Assembly: GCA_027625915.1 (NCBI GenBank)
Contig: JANTQA010000018.1
Span: forward strand, 224,501-288,500
DNA: 64,000 nucleotides
Source: Anaeramoeba flamelloides
Taxonomy: Eukaryota; Metamonada; Anaeramoebidae
Direction: 5' to 3'
Shown here: positions 22,906 through 33,922 of the stretch, piece by piece
How the letters are laid out: each line of letters starts with the position of its first letter
Numbering within the stretch: position 1 is the first letter of the stretch
Program-made: the position numbers and the translations under genes
Notes under the pieces: model-generated
What the model was told of the DNA's origin: nothing
Database searches by the model: none
What the model saw: the letters and a program-made list of their open reading frames with translations, nothing else

Positions 22906-23604
22906 AAATTAGTAATTTAGATGATAAAGAAAAAAAAATATTTTGGAAACGAGCAAGTTCCAAATTTTTATTGGTTGAAAAAACAAAAATAAAAAATAAA
23001 AAGAAAAATTAAAAAGAAAAAAAAAAGTTAAAAAACAAAAAAAAAGCCAGTTTTAGTTAAAAAACAAAAAGAAATTTTTTTCAAAGACAATTGATAAAAA
23101 ATCAAAAAAAAAAAACCAACTGTCCATTTTTATCAAGAACACTCATTAAAACAGACACGATCTTTTTATTTAAAATTTTGTTGTTTAATTATTTCTAAGA
23201 AATCGTGAATGCTTCGTTGACAAGTAGTTTTTTAGTAGCTGCCATTTTTTTTCTTTTTGATCCAATCTTTTTGATCGTTCCAGTTTTTGTTTTTGTCTTT
23301 TCTTTTTATTTTCAAGTTAGCCATACCGAATAGTTTCTGTCCTTCGATTATTAGTATTTAACCACTTGATTTTTCTCCTCAGTAACTCTTCTTCCCATTA
23401 AATTGGAAATTCAACAAGGGAAAAAATAGAAAAACAATTAAATCCAATTTTTTTAAAAACTCCAACAATTACATCAATAACTCACCCAATTATTTGAATG
23501 ATTCATGAAATTACATTTGTTCAAATCACAAATTACACTAAAAATAATTTAATTTTTAGCTGATCTTATCAAGATTTAATTTTAATCTGTAAAAAAATAT
23601 TAAC
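22906..23604. other. A-rich intergenic sequence
   Basis: Long A-rich tracts at 22980-23120. A block at about 23230-23400 resembles 25800-25950 (ACCACTTGATTTTT and neighbouring words), so it is another low-copy repeat. No gene is seen. Confidence 0.4.
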
Positions 23605-24112
23605 ACAACTAAATCCATGAATAGACGTGGATTTTTTTTATCAATTCTTCAATAAACAACCAATTTTGATAAAATTTTATATTAGATTTTGTTATCCCAA
23701 ATACTTCTAGAATTATAAGAAGAAACATTCAAGATCTATCAGTTCTTCAAAATAATAATAAAGGGGTTTTATTGTAAAAATAATCCCATTCTACATTCTA
23801 AAAAAATATCCTATAATAAGTTTTCCTAGATATCTGAAATAATTCTTTTTTATATACTAATTCAATTTCATCTAGGTAGAATTCTTTTTGAGTATTTTAT
23901 TTAACTCGATTTCAATTTGATTTTTATATTTATTTGTCAAATTAAAAACTTTTTAAAAATCAAAGTAATATTTGACAAATAAAAAATCCAAAGAAACGAA
24001 ATTTTCAAAAAGAGACAAGACAAATTATCTCCAAAACTCACACCCAACAACAGCTATAACAAAACACCTCTTTAAATATTGCTTTAGTTTTGAAATAGTA
24101 AAAAGACAAGAG
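23605..24112. repeat. Dispersed repeat X, copy 1
   Basis: Matches 33120-34135 in the same orientation (TTATCCCAAATA, GTTCTT.AAAATA, AATTTTCAAAAAGA and CATTTATAACAACACACTA-like words). Copy 2 is interrupted by a mariner-type MITE and a foldback arm, which defines the original order. No clear coding capacity. Confidence 0.5.
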
Positions 24113-24497
24113 GATATACAGCCAATTTATTCAACTTGTGAATTTTTTCTATCCTTTCGTAATATAACCTGAACCAAAAAAAATGTTTTAAGCATTTTTT
24201 TTCTTTCATCCTGTTGTAACAAAAATTGTTTCGTTTCAATTTGTAAGGTTTTGTTCTGAAACTTTACAAAAATTCTTGCTTTTAAACGCACCTAAACCTC
24301 CATTAGAGCCAATCTATTCAACTTGAGAATTTTTCAATCATTATGAAGTTTAACTTGAAAGAAAAAAATTTTCTTTAAACAATTTTTGTCACAACATGAT
24401 GAAAGAAAAAAATGTTTTTTACAATTTTTTTGTTTCACATTATATTACGAAAGGAAAGAAAAAATTCACAAGTTGAATAAATTGGCTGTATTTCATA
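24113..24497. mobile_element. Foldback (inverted-repeat) element, about 385 bp
   Basis: ACAGCCAATTTATTCAACTT near 24119 is mirrored by AAGTTGAATAAATTGGCTGT near 24471. Inverted pairing continues inward for about 120 bp (CCTTTCGTAATATAA / TTATATTACGAAAGG). It lies at the edge of repeat X. Confidence 0.75.
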
Positions 24498-24544
24498 AAT
24501 CGAAAAAAATGAAATGAAAACAAAAAATGAAAAAGACAAAAAAT

Positions 24545-24870
24545 GAAATAGTTTGTTAAATTAAAATACTTCCCAATTGGATGTAAAATATGATATTATT
24601 ATTCTTTCAACTGTTTAAACCATGCCAAAATTTTGGAATTAAGTTGATTTAAATAAAAAAAAAAAAAAAAAAAAAAAACTAAAACATTTTTATCAATATA
24701 TTCTCTTTTTTTTATTGTTTAACATTACTAAAACAAAAAATTTCAAATAATTTTTTAAAAATAAATTTTTAGAGAATCTACGATCACACACCACTAAAAC
24801 AAAATGCTTTTATCTCATCTCTCTCAAATTTTTATCAGGCCTTATGGTGTAGTTACTCCCTTAAAACAAA
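24545..24870 (+). repeat. Dispersed repeat R2, copy 1, ending TACTCCCTTAA
   Basis: Inverted match to 34745-35075. Shared words include GTTTAAACC, TTTTGGAATTAAGTT, TAGAGAATCTACGATCACAC and TATGGTGTAG. The end TACTCCCTTAA resembles the ends of the TTAA-flanked element at 38.2 kb and of the hairpin elements. Confidence 0.6.
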
Positions 24871-24952
24871 ATAGTTGAATGTGAAATCCAATTTTTTTTC
24901 TTATTATTATTTAATAACCTTTTTATTTTTATTTTTTTTATTATTCTTCAAG

Positions 24953-25117
24953 ATGTCTTATTCAAATTATGATTCCTCTGATGATCACGAAGAATATGAG
25001 GAGTACCTGGACGAAACTTGCCAAGGTTGTCTGCATCCAATTGGTGATTGTTGTTGCAATGCAGACTCTGATGAGAACGAAGATTGGGGTAGTTATAATG
25101 ATTATCAAGATAATTAG
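24953..25117 (+). CDS. Small acidic Cys-rich protein, 54 aa
   Basis: The ATG at 24953 follows a T-rich leader. In-frame sequence upstream reads hydrophobic but has no ATG. The protein is acidic (DSSDDHEEYEEYLDE; DSDENEDWGSYNDYQDN) around a C-x2-C-x6-C-C-C cluster (CQGCLHPIGDCCC), which could bind a metal. Its base composition is richer and less repetitive than the surroundings, the main argument that it is real. It could instead be the last exon of a longer gene. Confidence 0.5.
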   Translation: MSYSNYDSSDDHEEYEEYLDETCQGCLHPIGDCCCNADSDENEDWGSYNDYQDN

Positions 25118-25448
25118 TTGACATTTATGGGAACTCACATAGCCTTCAGAAATAATAGTTTGCATTTTGCTAATTCCTGATTATGAATTTTTTTTTTTGA
25201 AAAGATCATTGCACACTTGAATTCTCTTTCTTCTCACTTTGTTTATTTATCATTTTTTTTTGGAGATTTTTCAATAAAAAATAGTAATATATTCTTTTTA
25301 CTTGTGAAATAAAAATGGGTCAAAACTATTCATCAATTTTAATTATTTTTTTTATTAGATTCAATATATCTCTTATTTTTTTTTTCTTCAAAAGGTCGGT
25401 GTCAAATTGAAATAAAAAGAAAAAGAAGAAAAAAGAAATAAAAAGGAA

Positions 25449-25560
25449 TAATTCATTATTATTATTAACCAAGTTTAAATTATACTCTAAATGTCCTTTT
25501 TTCTCGAAGGAAATTTCAGTGTAAAACCTTAGATTTCCATTGTTATTCAAGGGAAAGATA
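25449..25560 (-). mobile_element. LINE 3'-end fragment
   Basis: On the minus strand the sequence ends TAGAGTATAATTTAAACTTGGTTAA followed by a short AAT repeat. This matches the 3' ends of the LINEs at 2.27, 42.75 and 48.74 kb. Only about 110 bp is present, consistent with 5' truncation during insertion. Confidence 0.5.
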
Positions 25561-27574
25561 TTTAAAATTTTTTTTATGGTTGAAAAGGCAAAAAGAAAAA
25601 AAGAAAAAAATAAATAAAATAAATTTAAAATGGGTTTATAAGAAGCGATTAGTAAAAAATCAAAAAAATAAATAAACAATTCCATCTTTAATTCAGAATA
25701 TCCAAAATCCCAGCCACGATATTTTCGGTTAATTTTGCTTTATTTGATAATTAACCATGAATGTTCACTTGGGGATCTTTGTTTAATTGTTTTTTATCTC
25801 TTTTTCCTTATTGATCTTGATTTGCTTCAAACCATTGGTCATTGTTTGACTTTGGTTTTTTGTTTTTATTTTCCAGTTACTTATACTTTCCGGTTTCTGA
25901 TATTTTTATTAAGTAACCACTTGATTTTTTTTACATTGTGCCACTTGTTCCCTACTCAAAATAAAGTGCTACCTGTTATAAAAAAAAAAAAAAAACAATA
26001 AAAAAAAATTCTTTATCTATTTGTCATTATCTTTTTGGTAGGTTAATTTGCTGGGAAAAACGGTTTTATAAATTTGATTGGTGAATTGCTTTGGGATCAT
26101 TTATTTCGGCTAATTTTGGTCAATGTGTTTGGTTTTTGAATAAGGTAGGTCAAATTGTGAAAATTACCAAACCCTTAAATTTTTCAAAAAATAGAGAATT
26201 CTTTCAAAATTTATTGGTTCTGTTATTTAAAAACACTTCTTCAATAAGAGAAGTCCTAGATATGTAAGGCTGGTTGGGGGTAGACAAGGTGGATCAAGGT
26301 TGTGTTAGATGATATACTCGGGGATTTCGTCCAGGGTTGTAAAAATAAAAATAGAAATCGAACAGGTGTTACATTTACTATGATGGTAAAATTGTTCCTC
26401 AAGCCTTGGTAATTACAGTTGGTTTTAAGCATATTTTTTACAAGTGATCAAATTGAGATGGTTTGAACAATTTTTGATTTTCAACAGATCACTGAAATTG
26501 AATACTCATACAAACAAAATAATCTTTTTTATACTTTACTATAGAATCCATTTTAAAACTTCCAACCTTTGAAATAGCTGAATTGAAATAAATTTGACAA
26601 ATTGAAATTATTTTATTTTTTCTTTTCAGGTAATAACTCAAAAATTTTTATACCAAATCAAATTCACCATGAAACTCTTCAAAAATTCGAAAAAATAAAA
26701 TTTGATCGTTTTTGAAAATTTATTATAATCTCATCAAATTGTTTTGGTTATTTGGATCAATGGATTGTGTATGGTGGGATCTTGATTTATTGTTTTTTGA
26801 TTCAACTTTTTTCAAAAAAAAAAAACTATAATTTTTTTTTGTTTTAATTTTCTTCTTTTGCTTTAGTTTGTACCTATTTATTGATTTTCATTTTTTTGTC
26901 TTTTTCATCAAAAATTGTTTAAAAAAAAAAAAAAATAAAAAAAAAAAAAAGATACTTACATTATTTAATCCCATTTGTGAATAGCTTGTACATTCTATAA
27001 ACTTGAAAATTATTTTAAAAAAATGGAATTTGGAAAATGTTTGAGTCTTTTTAAAGCCAACTTTTAGCCAAATTTCAGGAAAAACAAACAAAACAAAAGA
27101 ATTTGCTACGAAAATGAATTAAATAAAAAACATAAAAAAAAAATAAAAAAGAAAAAAAACAACACAACGAAAACCACACATTTCTTTCATTTTATTCAAC
27201 TATTTCAAAATATTCCAGGTTCTGACTTTAAATAATATTCCATAATAGTATTTATCTAAAGAAATAAAGATTATGGATTTGCAAATATTATTAAATAATG
27301 CAGAAAGCAACTGAATGAATATTTTATATGAAAGACGATTGAAAAAAGTTCTTTCGTTTTCAATGGATAATCAACAAGATTTCCAAATTAGAGAAAAAAC
27401 ACCAATAGCGCCTAAATAGCAAAATAAATGATGAAATATCATCAAACATTAATATTTCATGTTGTTTGTGAAATGAAAAAATTACATGTGAAAGCGCATG
27501 TATGATTTGAAGATATTTCATCATTTTGAAGTAGTGTATTCAAGGAGAGAAATTTGTTGTGAAGATTTTCAATA
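25561..27574. other. Intergenic sequence with traces of decayed coding
   Basis: Long poly-A and poly-T tracts (around 25980-26010 and 26815-26950). At 26378-26447 the plus strand reads YDGKIVPQALVITVGFK before a stop, and in another frame just upstream it reads RTGVTFT. This suggests a frame-broken gene relic, family unknown. Short dyads near 27430-27525 (ATGAAATATCATCA/GATATTTCATCAT) are also visible. Confidence 0.35.
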
Positions 27575-29059
27575 TTAGTTATTTAATCTTGGTATTAACT
27601 TAAAGTAAGGTTTTTGGAAAAGACTCGTCAATAACGAAAATTTCTGCTTTCGTATTTTGGAAGAGGTCTTATTGAGTGAAAATTTTTCATTATCTAAAAA
27701 CTGAAGAAACCAAAAAGCAAAATACAAAACTTCGATCCCTTGACGAGTTTTGCCTGCAAAGTCATGGTGAAACAATAGCCAATCATAGGCCACCGTCAGG
27801 TAAATTAACTGTTCGGGAGGCAGCGACTGGTGGATGACACCGTCTGCCCAGAGACTTAATCTTAACAACGAAATAAAAAGAGGGGTGCGATCCCAACCCG
27901 AGATGCAATGGATCAGTACCCCCGTGGTCTCCTTTTTGGAAAACGCACCGATAAATTTCTTGAAATATATTATTAGTAAATCGACAAATGGCAAGCGATA
28001 GCACTGCGGGGAATTTGAATCAAAAAACCTTACGAGGTTTGTCGAGGGCTTATGGAAGTAGTCGTTGTATGGGATTTCACATTGATACTTTTGGAAATCG
28101 TTGCCCATCGATTTAAAAAAAGTTATGTTCCGTAAGCAAGCAAAGGGCAAATTGACGATCTTGTAGTCCTCATAATACTTTGTAAAATAAGGGTGCGATT
28201 CTGAAATTATGATCGGCTTTTGTCCCTTGATTTCATTGAGCTCTTTGATAGTTTTTGTTTGAAGGTTCTCTTCTTGTCCAAAGACCAGATAGAACATTTT
28301 CTGATCAGTAATTGATGTCTTATGAATTCCTTTTTCGTCTGTGTTTTGTTGATTTTGATTTTTTTTTTGGTTTTTTTTTTGGTTTTTTTTTTGGTTTTGG
28401 TTTTGGTTTTGGTTTTGGTTTTGTTGTTGTTTTTGATTTGGTTGTTGTTTTTGTTTTTTTTGATCTTTTTCTTTCTCGTTTTTGTTTTTGTTATCCTTTT
28501 CCTTTTTCTGTTGCTTTTCCTTTTCCTTTTTCAGTTTGCTTTTTTGTTCTAATTTGAAGTTGAAAAGCAATTCCTTGTTTGCCTGTAATATGGTGTTTTC
28601 TTTCAGCTTTTGATCCTTGCCATGTTCGCGTAGAGGCTGCAACATAAAGTCCACAATATGAGATACGTTATAGTTTTTTAAGAGTGCCCTTTCGCATTGA
28701 AGAGATTCGTCTGTTGACGACAAACGAACAGCTGAAGAGCGCAGAATGTACTTGTTGTTTACGTGCAAAACAGCCACAGGGAAGCGCGACCTTGCCCTTG
28801 AGCGGCTCGATTGCTTAATCAATTCTTTGAATTCCGTTATTGATTTTTGTGGGATATTTGGAATAAAGATCGTCGTCGGGTATGTAGTGCAAATTGTTGG
28901 GTTCTCATTTGATAGCCTTTGATATTCCCCATCTTTCGATAATAATTCGAATGTCCTGTTTAATACATAATTATAGCTAACATTGTTTGTCCCATAATTA
29001 AACTTTGTTCGCTTTAAATAGGTTTTTAATAAACCCTCAATTGAATCAAGCCCATTCAT
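27575..29059 (-). CDS. MTMR14: Myotubularin-related protein 14 (JUMPY)-like phosphoinositide 3-phosphatase
   Basis: A single-exon 494-residue protein starting at an ATG just after a T/A run. The signature VLIHCISGWDRTPLFISLL has the Cys-x5-Arg active site of protein-tyrosine/dual-specificity-type phosphatases, with Cys385 and Arg391. Together with RLSLWADGVI and YLTVAYDWLLFHHDF it matches the MTMR14 branch rather than classical myotubularins. The N-terminal half keeps SRFPVAVLHVNNKYILRSSA and ALLKNYNVSHIVDFM, also found in that branch. The enzyme removes the 3-phosphate of PI3P and PI(3,5)P2 and restrains autophagy in animals. A charged Lys/Glu then Gln/Asn low-complexity insert (about 170-250) splits the domain. 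No frameshift is seen, and the catalytic residues are intact. Confidence 0.93.
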   Translation of the reverse strand: MNGLDSIEGLLKTYLKRTKFNYGTNNVSYNYVLNRTFELLSKDGEYQRLSNENPTICTTYPTTIFIPNIPQKSITEFKELIKQSSRSRARSRFPVAVLHVNNKYILRSSAVRLSSTDESLQCERALLKNYNVSHIVDFMLQPLREHGKDQKLKENTILQANKELLFNFKLEQKSKLKKEKEKQQKKEKDNKNKNEKEKDQKKQKQQPNQKQQQNQNQNQNQNQKKNQKKNQKKNQNQQNTDEKGIHKTSITDQKMFYLVFGQEENLQTKTIKELNEIKGQKPIIISESHPYFTKYYEDYKIVNLPFACLRNITFFKSMGNDFQKYQCEIPYNDYFHKPSTNLVRFFDSNSPQCYRLPFVDLLIIYFKKFIGAFSKKETTGVLIHCISGWDRTPLFISLLRLSLWADGVIHQSLPPEQLIYLTVAYDWLLFHHDFAGKTRQGIEVLYFAFWFLQFLDNEKFSLNKTSSKIRKQKFSLLTSLFQKPYFKLIPRLNN

Positions 29060-29915
29060 TATCTTTTTTTTTTTTTTTTTTTGGTTATCTTAATATTATT
29101 ATATTTTTTAAAAAAAATGTTCTTCACTTTTCTAAAATATTATTTTTCAAAAAAAAAGTTTTTTACAAATAAAAAAAAACAAAAAAAAAAAAAAAGTTGT
29201 TTTACAAATTAATTCATTTCCTCGATCAAACGCAATTATATAAGACTTTGATTATTGGCGACGTAAGCGTGTAAAATAGTTTGTAATTTTTAAATAAAAC
29301 GATTCTGGGATTGTTTATTTCATTCCCCCCATTTTTATCTTAAAAAAGATCACCAGCAAAATAATTTCCATTTTCAAAGATTGGAGAATTTGACCCTTGC
29401 TCTAAAAATGGTTTTTTTTTCAAAAAAAAATCGTCATTTAACTAATTCTGTGAGACATCGAATTCCCCTCAATTCTTTACAAATTTTTTAATTTTTTTAG
29501 ATAGATGTCTTGTGAATGGACACAGGGATTTCCAACATAAAGGGTTGTGTTACTTTTGAAAAAGAAGGTTTTCTGAATCATCAAAATATTTTGAAAAACA
29601 CAAAAAGTTGGAGGAAAAAATTATTTTTGACAAACCAAATAGATCAAAATCTCAAGCTTCATGAATATTTAAGCATTTTTTCTTGTTTTGTCGAAAAAAA
29701 AAAGTTTTGTGTTTTGTAATAATTTTTTTATTATGCGGAACAGAAACCGAAAACAAAAAAAAAACCGAAACTCAAATTTACAACACACCACTACTCACAA
29801 TACTTTGGGCAAAAATCCTTCTGAGTGTAACAATAACTTTTCACAATTTTTCCAAAAGGCAAACGAAAGGAGGCAGATTTTATGAAGATTAGCACAGCCA
29901 TTTTATTCAACTCTT
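29060..29915. other. Intergenic sequence upstream of the MTMR14-like gene
   Basis: The first 160 bp is rich in A/T runs, probably the gene's 5' flank. A 51-codon Asn/Gln/Lys-rich frame from an ATG at about 29734 (MRNRNRKQKKNRN...) ends near 29888. It is too short and biased to call a gene. Confidence 0.4.
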
Positions 29916-30256
29916 CAGATTTCTGACATATAAAAATTGGGAATTTGAAATTCGAGTAATTTGTTGACAAAAAAGCATTTACTACACCCGAATGTCAAAA
30001 TAATTTGTTCAAACGTTAATTTCCAATCAGAGGATTGTTTCAGAATATTCATATTAGGCGCTTTCTCGAATTATTTCAAGTAGAATAAAAAAAATACGCA
30101 TTCTAAAATTCCAACTAATTCAATTTTTCAAATAAATCATTTGTAAGAATTTTAACATTAGAACAAATTATTTTGACATTAGGGTGTAGTAAATGCTTTT
30201 TTGTCAACAAATTACTCGAATTTCAAATTCCCAATTTTTATATGTCAGAAATCTCA
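29916..30256. mobile_element. Inverted-repeat MITE/foldback, about 340 bp, near-perfect 95-bp arms
   Basis: AGATTTCTGACATATAAAAA at the left is mirrored by TTTTTATATGTCAGAAATCT at the right. The arms stay almost identical through GGGAATTTGAAATTCGAGTA and AAAAAAGCATTTACTACACC to GAACAAATTATTTTGACATT (about 29917-30012 and 30161-30255). The spacer is about 150 bp. The near identity of the arms implies a recent origin compared with the other repeats here. Confidence 0.85.
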
Positions 30257-30599
30257 CATAGCCAATCAATTGAATGAAACAACCAAATTATTTCCAAAAC
30301 TCTCTTCTTGTCTTTGCAGAATAAATGAGAAAAAGTTTTCCTTGTTCTTGCTATTTTCCTTTTCAAATAGATCTACCGATTATTACCTATATCTTTGAAA
30401 ACTCTATTTGTAAAAAAATAATGCCAATTAAGCGAAAACTTTTTCTCGAGTACAAATAACAGTATGAAATTTTCTAGGGCGATAATCAAAACTCAAACCT
30501 TTTTTACTCTTGTTTTCATTGTGATCTCAATCAAAACAAATTAATGAGAGCTAAATTTTTTTGGTTGAAAAGGGAAATTAAAAAAATAACCAAGAATTA

Positions 30600-30966
30600 T
30601 AATCCAATTAACCGACACCAAGACACATCTACCCTAACCTACCCAGCTAAACTCCAAACCTAATCTATCTAATTCTAAGCCTCCAAAAACCCTTACCTAT
30701 CGAACTCCCATCTAAATTCCAAACCTTACTTCTACTTACTTACCTACCTACACTAGCCTTACCCACCTACCTCCCAACTAAATTCCAAACCTAACCTTTC
30801 TAATTATAAGCCTACAAAAACCTTTACCCACCTAGGTCCCATCTATATTCCAAACCTAACCTCTATCTACTTACATACCTACACAAACTTTACCCACCTA
30901 CCTCACAACTAAATTCCAAACCGAATCTATCGAATTATAAACTTATCAGAGCTTAACCTATCGACC
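30600..30966 (+). repeat. C-rich satellite, 131-bp period (two ~65-bp half units), about 2.7 units
   Basis: CCAAACC recurs at 30654, 30719, 30785, 30850 and 30916, i.e. every 65-66 bp, with 131-bp higher-order identity (CTAATT.TAAGCCT.CAAAAACC). The plus strand is almost free of G, a strong strand asymmetry. Motifs such as CCTAACC and CTTACC look telomere-like, but no simple telomeric array is present. Confidence 0.8.
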
Positions 30967-31239
30967 TCCAAATTGAAAATATCGAAAAAAGTCTTTCTCA
31001 TTAAAATTCGCAATTTAATTTTACACATAGAGTAAAAAAAAAAGAAAAATTTTGTTTTCAAAACATTCTCACTTTTGATTTTGGGAATATTTGCAAAGAA
31101 ACGAAAAGTCTTCCCAATTCGAGTAAAATTGAATACATTAATTGTATTTGATATTTAAAGCAATGTTCTATATAACCCAAAAGGATCTCTTTTTACCCTT
31201 TAAATTTTAAAATTTTGATAAAAAATATTTCTTTTACCT

Positions 31240-31900
31240 TTAAGGGATTTGTTGCTACCAAGGAGAAGCCTAAGATTGAAGTATGTTGTTATTGGATGTA
31301 AATCACATTAGTAAACCATGGTTCAAATATCTCCAAAAAATTCGAATAGTTCAAGTGGCACTCTTTGTTGATCTCATCAATTAAAAATGATCCTTGTAGT
31401 AGTAAAAAACTCAAGAATTTTTGAAAAAAAAACTCTACTTTTCCTCACAAATTTAAAGGTTGAATCATCAATATTCAGATTCCAAAGTCTGCAAAATATC
31501 ATTCTGAAATTTGTCATGAAATTTAAATTCGTTGCTAAAAAAATTAAATATATAAAAAAAATGAAATAATTGAACTTTCGGATTGTTTTGAAGAATTATT
31601 TCTTACATATTGAAAAGATATTGATGTTAAAACTAGCTTTATATAAAAAGCAAACTAAACGAAATCAGTCTTTTGGTTTTTGATGTTGATAATTATTGAG
31701 TTAATCTTTGAAATTAAAAAATAGTAATATACAAATAGTTTACCTTTGGAAGTTCTAAACAAGAATTATTAAATACTGAGCTACCTACCTTTTTTTTCAA
31801 TCAAAGGTATTCAGTTTTATTAAAGAAATTGAATATAATATATGATCTTAGTCCATTAATCTTTTCAAAATAAATTTTCACTTTTTATTGCTTATCATTT
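31240..31900 (+). mobile_element. TTAA-flanked TIR element, copy 1 (right end missing)
   Basis: Begins TTAAGGGATTTGTTGC and aligns with 38204-38963 in the same orientation (AGTATGTTGTTATT, AAGGTTGAAT.ATCAATATTCAGA, GTTGATAATTATTGAGTTAATC). Similarity fades by about 31900, where T-rich sequence follows, so the right terminal repeat is lost. No transposase is encoded. Confidence 0.65.
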
Positions 31901-32324
31901 TTTTGAATTTAGTCAATTTTTTTTTTCCTAATTTTTACTTTTTCTTTTTTCTTTTTTTGATTCTTTCTTATTTTTTTTTTTTTTTTAATTTTCTTTTCCA
32001 AATTTTTTTTTTGATATTTAGTCGACGTTTTTTTTTGTTTTCTTTTTATTTTTTTTTTTAATTTTTGTTAAAAGTCAATTTGAAAAAAATTAAAATGTTT
32101 TAAAATCCAAATGAACTTTAAGAAAAGCGAGTATCTGCAATTTCTTTTTAAAATTAAGATATTTATTCTTCAAAAATCTTATTGTTAACAATTTTAATTT
32201 TCAAAAGAAATTAAAACATTTTAAAAAAGAGGTTACAATCAAAGTGGACAAAAAAATTTTTTTTTTTTTATAATTTATTTTTTTGAACTTTAAAGTTTGT
32301 TTTTTTTTTGTTTTTTATTTTGAA
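31901..32324. other. T-rich low-complexity intergenic sequence
   Basis: Long T and T/C tracts at 31915-32060 and 32255-32320, without genes. The second tract is the A-tail side of the following hairpin element. Confidence 0.5.
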
Positions 32325-32775
32325 GGGGGGGAATTCATTTACTCTTACAACCCTTAAGTTTTTTTTAATTTATGAAATATACCGAAAATTTAGTTAATTT
32401 TCGTTTGATTTCTTGTTTTCAAGAAAAGCACCGATAGTTATTCCAGGAATAATAAAAAGATTTTTATCTATTCTTTTGAATTCTGAAAAACCACTGTTTG
32501 GTTTTTTTTAATTTGAGAAATAAAAAGAAAATTTCAAAAAATTTCTTTTAATTTCAAAAATTCAAAAAAAGCGCCGTTAGCTTTTCCAGAATTTAAAAGA
32601 ATTGAGTAAAATCAAAGATTTTTCTCCATTCTTTTGAATCATGGAAAAGCTAGGCACTTCACGGCACTTTTCGTTAGGTTTTCCAGAATTTAAAAGAATG
32701 GAGTAAAATCATATTTGATTCAATTCTTTTGAAGACTGGAAAAGCTAGGCGCTCTAAGAGGAAACTGCACGCCAG
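32325..32775 (-). mobile_element. Hairpin-cluster element (H3)
   Basis: Same layout as the cluster at 22.2-22.9 kb. On the minus strand it ends ...AACCCTTCA-type sequence before an A-rich tail (T/G block at about 32300-32335). Inside are palindromes with TTTTCCAGAATTTAAAAGAA arms, twice (about 32580-32645 and 32677-32745). An AATTTGAGAAATAAA-type hairpin also lies here, with GGCACTTCACGGCACTT and GCTAGGC between them. Confidence 0.6.
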
Positions 32776-33880
32776 TTCTCTAATTTCAATTTTTTGTTTA
32801 GAATTATTAATAATAAATCATAATTTTATTGATCTTTAACAACTGATAAAATAAATAATTATTATTTATTTTGAATAATATCATGAATATTATTCTTTTA
32901 TTCTTATTATTTTTGTTGATTTGGATTAATTCCGTTATCCAAATTTTTGGATTTTTTTTATAGAACATGTAAAATTTAAATTTTTTTAAGGTATTTCCTA
33001 TAAGAATATTAACTTTTTTCTGAAAATTATTATTTCTGTCTCATTTCTAAACAAACATATGCTGGTTTATTCTAAAGTTAAAATTTGAATTTTTCAATTT
33101 AACTTTGCTAGAATGAAAAAATGGACCAACCTCTATTTTATTTTGGAAATTCTTTAATAATGAGCCAATTTTGAAAAAAAAAAATAGATTTGTTTTTTAT
33201 TATCCCAAATATTATTAGAATGAAAAGTATTAAAAATCAAGAGATCTAAGTTCTTGAAAATATTAAATAAAGGGATTTCTTATTGTAATAATTATTCCAT
33301 TTGTCAATCTCAAAAACATACTATAATTTTTATTCTTACAGCCAGTTCCACTTTTAAGACATACACTTTCAACAGAATTTATTACAAAAATAAAAATCTC
33401 AAATTAAGACACAAAATTTGGAATTTGAGTAAAATAATTTGGGTAAAAATAATTCTAAAAAATGTCCTTTAATTTGAGATTTTTTTTATCTTAAATTTCG
33501 TTAAGAGTTTGTATCTTATCAGTGGAACTAACTGCATATATCCAAAATAATTATTTTTGAATAATAAGTTAATTTTGTCTTAATATAAATCATTTTGAGT
33601 TTTTTATTTAACCAAACTTTGATTTTTTATAATAGTTGATATCGATCATTTTCTTTTAAACTGCTATTTATATGGAAAAAATCGAAAAATTTGGATTAAA
33701 AGATTTAATTCAAATAAACAAAAATAATAAGAATAAAAGAATAATATTCTTGATATTATTAGAAATTAAGACTCATTATTTATTTTATCAATAGTTAATG
33801 ATAAAGAAATTTATAACTCTTTATTTGAATTTCTAAACAAAAATTTAGAAATTAGGACAGAAAGAAGAAACTAGTTTTTT
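32770..33880. mobile_element. Inverted repeat pair, about 205-bp arms
   Basis: The left arm at about 32775-32975 and the right arm at about 33675-33880 are inverted copies (GAATATTATTCTTTTATTCT / AGAATAAAAGAATAATATTC; TTTTTTGTTTAGAA / TTCTAAACAAAAAT). The right arm interrupts repeat X. Between the arms lie X sequence and a mariner-type MITE. This could be one foldback element or two inverted insertions. Confidence 0.55.
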
Positions 33881-33885
33881 CCCTT

Positions 33886-33922
<37 letters not shown>

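Noticed and set aside
22980-23120. CRISPR-like or tandem array
   Set aside because: Only A-rich low complexity; no regular repeat-spacer pattern anywhere in the window.
24875-24952. Hydrophobic N-terminal extension of the small Cys-rich ORF
   Set aside because: No ATG. The hydrophobic codons are a T-rich leader rather than a signal peptide.
28312-28557. Val/Phe-rich plus-strand frames
   Set aside because: Antisense of the Lys/Gln/Asn low-complexity insert of the MTMR14-like gene.
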